A DNA stretch of 13,846 nucleotides, taken from NCBI GenBank assembly GCA_025201705.1, contig MU617253.1, positions 1 through 13,846 on the forward strand, given 5' to 3'. Below the pieces are notes generated by a model that had not been told where the DNA came from, did no database searches, and saw nothing but the letters and a program-made list of their open reading frames with translations. The position numbers and the translations under genes are program-made. Origin of the DNA: Dissophora ornata. Its lineage: Eukaryota > Mortierellomycota > Mortierellomycetes > Mortierellales > Mortierellaceae. Of this stretch, positions 8,088-13,846 are shown piece after piece (position 1 is the stretch's first letter; the number at the start of each line of letters is the position of its first letter).

Positions 8088-10520
8088 ATGGAGCGATCAG
8101 CAGCCACGACTTCCCCAAGCCCATCTTCATCACAGCCGCATCACCCAAAACATACTACCAGCGCCATTGCAACTCAATCCGACAGAAACCCCAAAGTCGA
8201 ACCCTCCATTGTCACAGCGGAGCCTCAGGGCGACCTTTTTTCAGTCCTCCCATTCGCAATCAATTACCAGCGCTTAGTTCAGGAACAAGACGACCACGAC
8301 CCATACTGGGAATACTTTTCTACGCACGAGGAGCAGGAGGAGGTCGCGCAGCGGTGTGATGTCTTTGAAGATCTCCAGGATGCTGACCGACTCTTCAAGG
8401 ACCCCACAGTCTCCGGTCTTCTCAGGGAATGGTACGACGGGAAGATCGAGAGCCGAAAGGAGGTTGAGGACCTATCGTTGCGGCCGACATGGGCCTCAGT
8501 CTATGGTCAGGCCGAAGAAGTCACCGAGTACGGAGATCCAACGGACTTACACGTCCATGATCTCCCAAGGCCGCCTAATGCAGGTGATGATCAAGTCCGA
8601 AGACTCCTAAGCGCACCTACACGAGGACATAAGAGGATCCCGTTCCAGACCAACAGACAGGGAGCGCGCCTTGCAACAGAACAGAGGAGACAACACCCTG
8701 TTAGGAAACCCCGCAGCGGCCGGAAGAGCACTGGCTTTAAAGGAGACCACAGGATTCAACAAGTTAACTCAAATTCAATAACTGACTTGACAGAAGCTTC
8801 AACAGAGGATACTTCAGCCTCGATCATAGATCTAACAACAACAGCAACAACAACAACAACAGCCACATCAACGCCGAGCTCGGCCATAGTAGTTGTAGAT
8901 TTGACATCGACTTCAACCGTTGATTCGCCCGCAGCAGCCTCGACAAGTCAATCATCGTCGAGCTCTGATCGCACGCAAACTATGCCACCTCCATCTCTGC
9001 CGCTGACCACCACGAACAAGAAAAAGAGACCCAACTCACATGCAAAACCTAGGATTACTACCGATGAAGACGCTGAAATGGCTGGAGAGCGTGCGGCGGA
9101 AGAAGGTCGCTTTGTAAAGACCAAACTGGAGAACAACTTTCAGGAGTATTCATTAATGATCGATGACTGCAAACTAAAGTCGCTTGAGGACGAATCGCGT
9201 TTCGAGGTACCAGTGCCTTTGCGCCCGCCTATGAACTACCTCGGACCTCAGCCGCCGCCCTTCAGTCGACCATACGTGCCCGTCATCGGCATAGAATCTA
9301 TCGTCTCGGTTGCATTGTATAGCGCTCTCCGTCCGACGCAGAAACTACAGGAGTTTTTAGTGTTGGGTAGTCAACCGCTGACGGTGATTCGGGATACTTT
9401 CTATTGTCTGTCAGATTTTACTACACGCGGTGTAGACGATCCACTGCCGAATGCACCGTCTATTGACACGATGGATAAGAAGACTAGCAACTCGTTCTTG
9501 TTTATCGAAGGCATGTTTTATATCGATTCGCCTCTTCTTCGAGCACAGATTGAAAAGCGAAGTGAGCTCAAGGACAGTGAACGAAAGAGACTGGACGGGC
9601 TAGTTGATCAGTGCCGACAGCGATATAAGGAGGCGCTAGACAGGCGGAGGACAATCAGACGCGGGAAAAGGACCGCGACTTCTGCATCAGGATCGAGCTC
9701 CACACCGCAGCAGGAACAGGAAGAGTCGGAAGAGGGGGAGGATATGGAAGTAGACTTGGACTATGACGACTCGGATCTAAGGGCGGAAATGAGCAAATGC
9801 TCGTACCAGGATGTGCCAGTCGAGGAGATTCAAGTGGAGCACCAAGAGGAATACGCCAAAGCCTCACTCGACTACAGTCAGTAAGTGACACTGCCCTGCA
9901 CAAATGTCACCACAGTTGGCGACGTACGAATGGTCCTACGGTCGCTCGTCTGACGGTACCATTGTTTGTCATTTTAATAGAGTCATTTTGGACTGGGTGG
10001 ACGCGAGTCCGAAGCGGAAACAGACGCCTGGCTTCAGCGACCTTCAAAAGAAATACATGCACGACACTCTGATCCAGGACTTGTCTATTCGAACCAACCA
10101 TCCGTATCTTCTAGTGCACCAGGGAAATTGCGAACATATCCTTATGTTTCGTGATCTAAGGTAAAGGCGCTTTGTTGCCTTCTTGAACCTTTACAAACAT
10201 ATTTGCTTTAGAGGGACGAGACTGGCCATGGTTCTAAACTTAAGCCCTGCTATTGTAGACTTTTTAGCCATCAACATGACGATTTGAATAGGCTCTCATA
10301 CCCAAAGCAGACATTCAAGGCCAAAACGAACCGCCACAGGTGCTCGATGTGCAACGGCAATTCTGCGTATTACGTGACGATGGACGACCGTCTCGCGGGC
10401 GAGACGCCATCCTACTTTTGCGAACGATGCTATGACCTGTTCCATTACGACGGAGACGGCAATATCCTGTATGATGACTACAGAGTCTTTGAGTACGCAA
10501 GGACTCAAGAAGCGAGTTAA
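8088..10520 (+). CDS. SNAPC3: SNAPC3 (SNAP50)-like snRNA-activating protein complex subunit, three exons
   Basis: Exons 8088-9880, 9981-10160 and 10259-10520, with GT-AG introns of 100 and 98 nt, give 744 aa. SNAPC3 is the zinc-binding core subunit of SNAPc, which binds the proximal sequence element of snRNA genes for Pol II and Pol III transcription. Seen: a conserved core from PYVPVIGIE (about 395) through DTFYCLSDF and the FYID motif (about 477-480), then ILDW (600-603), and the C-terminal zf-SNAP50 domain with VHQGNCEH (Cys648, His650), CSMC (Cys686, Cys689) and CERC (Cys712, Cys715) followed by FHYD. N-terminal to this is a long, mostly disordered Ser/Thr-rich region with three SIM-like cores, ITDLT (231-235), IIDLT (246-250) and VVDLT (269-273), and a basic KKKRP (311-315). 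Odd: a charged insertion of about 110 residues (490-598), part strongly acidic, separates FYID from the zinc domain; vertebrate SNAPC3 is shorter there. Intron 1 begins with an in-frame TAA (AGT CAG TAA), so retention would truncate the protein. All expected zinc ligands are present. Confidence 0.93.
8834..8862 (+). repeat. CAA/ACA trinucleotide microsatellite in SNAPC3
   Basis: An almost pure (ACA)n tract, interrupted once by AGC, encodes part of a poly-Thr stretch in the disordered N-terminal half of SNAPC3. It lies between two of the SIM-like motifs and is likely length-variable. Confidence 0.7.
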
Positions 10521-11109
10521 AAGCCATAGGAAATATCCGTTCCTGCATGGCACCAAAAAAAAAAAAAAGGAGCATACATATTCACTTATCGTTTCGGCAC
10601 ATGTCGTTTATGTTGATCAATGATCCCGATATTCTCCTGTAACAAAGTTTTCGGTTGTTCTCGTCTTATCCGTCGCTTGTGTAAATTGAACACCATCCAC
10701 ACTTTGAGGCAACCTCTCCTGAGTGACTCCTGTTGTTGGCCTGTGCACCCATTGGTAAACGCCCCAGTCAGGGATATGTCTCTGTGTCATTATTTTCGAT
10801 CTACATACAACTTGTGGTTGAAATATTGTGTTTAGCGTACGTATTTTTGACGAGCAATTATGGTTAGCAATGCCGAATGTAATGACGGCTGAAGCCTATT
10901 GCTCGACATCATATGGGACTAGATGTCCGCCCACCACATCTTAGCATACACACACAAGATAGAATCCCTGGAGAAGGAAGAATAAAGAACAACAGCCGAC
11001 CCATCTGAAATGCTAAATGTCCCTTGTTGAACGCAGTTTTCGGCATCTGGCTATCAATTTTTTTTTTCATCGATATTCGATGCAGAGTGGAATTCATTCA
11101 TCCTAGCCA
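10521..11109. other. Intergenic stretch after SNAPC3, no gene seen
   Basis: This AT-rich stretch begins with the SNAPC3 3' region, including an A14 run at 10555-10568. The short open frames (for example 10620-10835 plus and 10909-11097 minus) have no recognisable motifs or codon pattern. I see no tRNA, rRNA or transposon features. It marks the transition from intact genes to the degraded right-hand region. Confidence 0.4.
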
Positions 11110-12250
11110 TCACATCTCGCACGCTTTAATAAACGTCAGTATCCCCTCTGATAGTGGGCCTATAAATACCGTCGGCGTACAAGCCAACAATTCTCTTCTA
11201 AAGATTGTCATCTCGTATTTGGCGTATGCGGTACCCGTGAAAATTACACGATCTTCCCCTCACTAGTGAAAGCTCAACAGAGGGATAATTTCCCATACTC
11301 GTCAACAACCAATAATGTTTTCTGCTCTCTCCGCATGAGTAGCGTTCTGAAGATTACTGGAATAGCGTCGATTGAAATCCGATATGTGCTGTTGTAGTCG
11401 TTTACAAGCATCTTCAAATCGGCCGCGGTGAAAATATCTTTGTTGAGCGCCTGGAAGCGCCTGACTATTAGCAATGCCGATTCCTCTTCCTTTTTAACAT
11501 CCAATAGTCCTGCATCCGATATGTAGAAGGTGAGCCGTCCTTCGGCATATGCCCTTGCCGCAAAAAAATAATAGAGATATGACATGCCAACACCTATCGG
11601 ACCGGAGAGGACTCATCTGCTTATACGATCGTTTTCACCACAAATGTCTCCCAAAGCTCCAGTATTTGCTCTGAAACGAAAAGTCTGCGATCTAGACCAT
11701 GATGTCCCAAGTCCTTGGGCGTTTGGCCTACATATGGCATATCGACTGCATCTACAGCTTGAAGGTCGCTCTTGAGGTGATCAAACGCCATCGCGGTTCG
11801 GGCGCGGACACCCTGGTAGAGGCAGGGCATAGGACAGGTGTTGTTAGTCTGGAATTCAGATACTTGTTCTGGATGAAAAGGAAGAAACTTCTCAATGACC
11901 AACGGCCGCTCTACGCAATGGTCAGTCTTCTGCGACACAGAGTATAGCGACCAAGCAATCGTCACCATCTCCAATGTTGCATTGTTGTATGGTTTGTACA
12001 CCAACTTAATTCCCCCGTTGGTATCCGCGATATGATTGGCATGCTTTCTGATCTTATTTGACTTTGAGGCAGCCGACGATAATCCTGAAGACGAAGATAC
12101 AGCGGACGAGTCACCGGGACTGAACAGCTGTTGTTGCTGATGCCTTTGCAGTTGCCGCCGGTAGTGAGGATGTTATTGCAGTTTATCCTCGTCGTCAATA
12201 GAATCCTGTATATATGCCTCAGAATCGGAGAACTTTTTACGACCACTCGC
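11110..12250 (-). pseudogene. Crinkler-like P-loop NTPase remnant
   Basis: Three minus-strand frames read as consecutive parts of one protein. Part 1 (12172-11621, 183 codons before TAA, continuing upstream past an in-frame TAA at 12175-12173) starts with a Ser-rich linker and runs to LFVSEQILELWETF. Part 2 (11612-11274) has a Walker A-like GPIGVGMS followed by SYLYYF and AARAYAEG, then a Walker B-like LLVVDEYGKL. Part 3 (11259-11110) begins near RVIFTGTAYAKYEM. Order and motifs resemble the Crinkler (CRN)-type NTPases abundant in Mucoromycota; that assignment is from memory of the family. Damage: the invariant Walker A Lys codon reads ATG (11585-11583); a frame change occurs at about 11613-11623; another frame change, apparently with loss of sequence, lies between 11274 and 11259; the N-terminal part is missing. 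The upstream boundary is approximate because the region merges into the kinesin remnant. No intact product is expected. Confidence is high that this is a broken minus-strand gene and moderate for the family. Confidence 0.55.
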
Positions 12251-12269
12251 TTTCCTATATAGCTTTCCG

Positions 12270-13643
12270 GTCCGTGATCTCCTTCGCCAGAGTAATCTCT
12301 GCCTGCAAACACCATTCCAATGTTAGGACCTGCAGCAGTGATAGACCCAAAGATTTCGTCCACATGCTCCAACAGGACTTGTGTACAAACAGCAAGCTTG
12401 GTGCCATTACTGAGTGCCTCCAACATCGTGGCGCGCATGAAAGCCTGACAGCCCTTCTGAAGTCTCTGATGTGTCCGCCTCGTTTATTATTTCATTGGCA
12501 ATAGCACCAAGTCAGCAATTCCTGGCCCCCGGCTGACCAAAGGCCGAATTGGCCGTCATCCAACAAGCTGAGTACATCAAGCAGCTCCAAGATAGGATCG
12601 CAGAGCTCCAAATAGGCGGTGGATCCCCTTTACTTGGAGAAGATAGCGGCCAAAAGTTGAGCTCACCGGCCTCGGCTGTAGGACTTGGCATTCACCGCGA
12701 GGTCTCCGATCCTGAGCTGACTCGTACTGCATCCTCAGCATCTATTGTCAAAACTTCGAAAGGATGGCTCCAACTCTCAGTGCTATCTCTATACTTTCGA
12801 ACCCACTACGACTCCACCTCCGACTCCACCGCCAACAGTCCTTCTCCCTCCTCTTCCTCCACCAGGAGCTACTCTGTCCAAGAACACGCCTGCTAGCCTT
12901 AATGGCGATGCGCCGTCATCACCTAGAATTGGAAGCGTCATAAATCTGGAAAGCCCTTCGCCAAACTCGTCGCCTAGCATAAGACCCCCAGGGACGGATC
13001 GATTGGTCGAGCCGCTGGCAATAGCATCTCTACCATAGGAGCTGAGCGCACCCGTCGTGAACGCAACCCTATGACATTCGGTAAATCAGAATCTAAGAGC
13101 ATTGACGGCAACAATGGATGGCATAGCCCCACAGGCAGCACGATGAGCGTTAATATCATCTCTGCAGCAACTACACAGACACTCCAGAGTGTCGAAGTCA
13201 ACGAGCTTCATGGTGAGGTTAGTACGCTTGCTCATCGGGTCCAGGCACTGAAGGCGGAGCAGGCGATACAGCAGAGCAAGATCCACCAGATGGAGGAAGC
13301 CCTCGAAGAAGCAGAAGAAAAACTCAATATTAACCAAAACGGACAGGAGGCTACTGCTGCAGAATGAGAGGCGTGTGCAAAGGATCTGGAGCGAGTCCGT
13401 GGAGAGATGACTAAGGCGAGGATCAAGTCTGAAAAGACTATGGAATGTCCAGAAGGCGTTACTGAGAATAAACAGAAGGAGAGGGAGAAAGAGCTGAGGA
13501 CAAGGGCGACCATGGAGGCGAGGTTGGAGGAGCTCATGGCCCTCAAGAGTAGGTTTGCGTGGCAAATGACGCGCAAACCGAAAGAGAAGGAACGATGGTT
13601 TTTGAGCATTCACTCGGCGAATTCAATTTTATTATTTTTTTAG
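12270..13643 (+). pseudogene. Kinesin-like motor protein remnant (end of motor, neck, coiled-coil stalk)
   Basis: Plus-strand pieces in order. At about 12280-12470 a decayed copy of the end of the kinesin motor domain has SSDRPKDFVHMLQQDLCTNS, corresponding to the usual YRDSKLTRxLQDSLGGNS, then ESLTAL (usual ESLxTLxYANRA). At about 12537-12757 the neck and start of coil show PKAELAV and YIKQLQDRIAELQ. From 12745 to 13038 is a proline-rich then Ser-rich linker. From about 13000 to 13643 a basic RTRRERNP leads into a coiled coil rich in Glu/Gln/Lys heptads (VNELHGEVSTLAHRVQAL and onward). Frame changes near 12480-12505, about 12757 and about 13000, plus stops TGA 12534-12536 and TGA 13365-13367, disrupt it. 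None coincides with obvious splice sites. The P-loop, most of the motor and the start codon are absent. Kinesin subfamily cannot be assigned. Coding stays recognisable, so the decay is fairly recent. Confidence 0.65.
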
Positions 13644-13717
13644 CTCCACGCAAAAAAACTGCCTTCAAAGGTTTATGCCTGTACTACACCTACACCAGCG
13701 GAGCGCTCGTCATCTTG

Positions 13718-13846
13718 CTATGTGGCACCGAGTTGATACAAGGCATCAGTATTCCCTTGCTCGGCAGCTTTCATCCACCACTCTCTAGCCTGGAAACAGT
13801 TCTGCGGAACACCCCTGCCTCTGTCATACAGTTCACCTAGTTTGTA
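13718..13846 (-). pseudogene. Sel1-like repeat protein fragment (runs off right edge)
   Basis: The minus strand from the right edge encodes 42 residues ending at TAG 13720-13718. One near-complete Sel1-like repeat is visible: LGELYDRGRGVPQN, then AREWWMKAAEQGNTDALYQLG, split across a typical alpha-alpha hairpin. These repeats (TPR-related solenoids) mediate protein-protein contacts and are greatly expanded in Mucoromycota. The frame stops just after ALYQLGAT, where a further repeat would normally have Tyr followed by a Gly-rich loop. Beyond the TAG the same frame reads QDDERSAGVGVVQA, which resembles the continuation of the loop. The TAG is therefore probably a nonsense mutation of a Tyr codon rather than the natural end, but a genuine C-terminus cannot be excluded because the rest lies outside the window. 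Confidence 0.65.

Noticed and set aside
9881..9915. 35-nt mini-intron (GTAAGT to CACAG) in SNAPC3 and the ATG at 9904 as a separate gene start
   Set aside because: Thirty-five nt is shorter than the other introns here, and that acceptor puts exon 2 out of frame. The acceptor at 9980 keeps frame and gives the family motif before ILDW.
11962..12438. 158-codon minus-strand open frame
   Set aside because: Its left part is out of frame with the Crinkler-like remnant and its right part is antisense to the decayed kinesin motor end, so it is a chance frame spanning the junction.
13086..13613. 175-codon minus-strand open frame rich in Leu, Ser and Phe
   Set aside because: It is the antisense of the Glu/Lys-rich kinesin coiled coil, which typically yields hydrophobic shadow frames.
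1..13846. CRISPR array, tRNA, rRNA or intact transposon
   Set aside because: By reading both strands I saw no regular spacer-repeat array, tRNA arms, rRNA-like sequence, terminal inverted repeats or transposase motifs. A tRNAscan or repeat search would be needed to exclude weak cases.

Overview
The window looks like nuclear DNA of an early-diverging fungus. A Mucoromycota/Mortierella-type genome fits best, but this is inference. The evidence is short GT-AG introns (72-109 nt), eukaryotic start contexts and AATAAA signals, and fungal-type genes. There is a DNMT2-type tRNA methyltransferase and a canonical SNAPC3, both absent from many yeasts, plus remnants of Crinkler-like, kinesin and Sel1-repeat genes of the kind expanded in Mortierella-like genomes. 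No bacterial, phage, CRISPR, rRNA or tRNA features were found.

Layout, left to right. Positions 2-202 hold the 3' end of an unidentified + strand reading frame running in from the left edge, followed by three AATAAA hexamers. Positions 580-2560 (+) encode a seven-exon DNMT2 homologue; every intron could be placed, giving 475 aa with intact catalytic motifs. It is convergent, across a 138-nt gap with polyadenylation signals for both genes, with a six-exon ILV3 (dihydroxyacid dehydratase, 603 aa, minus strand, 2699-4993). An 888-bp divergent intergenic region carries Gcn4/Cpc1-type sites, AAGGT/ACCTT half-sites and short repeats. It separates ILV3 from a two-exon Zap1-like eight-zinc-finger regulator (5882-7884, +, 638 aa) whose N-terminus has nine Cys-Cys pairs. 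Next, 203 bp on, is a three-exon SNAPC3/SNAP50 homologue (8088-10520, +, 744 aa) with three SUMO-interacting-motif-like cores. Thus 580-10520 is an ordinary, intact, gene-dense segment.

From about 11100 to the right edge the character changes to broken gene pieces. A minus-strand Crinkler-like P-loop NTPase remnant (11110-~12250) has its Walker A lysine codon changed to Met, at least two frame breaks, an in-frame stop and an apparent internal deletion. It abuts, head to head, a plus-strand kinesin remnant (~12270-13643: end of the motor domain, neck and coiled-coil stalk, with frameshifts and stops). A minus-strand Sel1-repeat fragment (13718-13846) runs off the right edge.

The four intact genes do not form a pathway. 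They cover tRNA C38 methylation (DNMT2), branched-chain amino acid synthesis (ILV3), zinc-responsive transcription (Zap1-like) and snRNA-gene transcription (SNAPC3). I see no convincing new multi-gene system. The most unusual points are the Cys-Cys-rich N-terminus of the Zap1-like protein, the tandem SIM-like motifs in SNAPC3, and the fused graveyard of truncated genes on the right.
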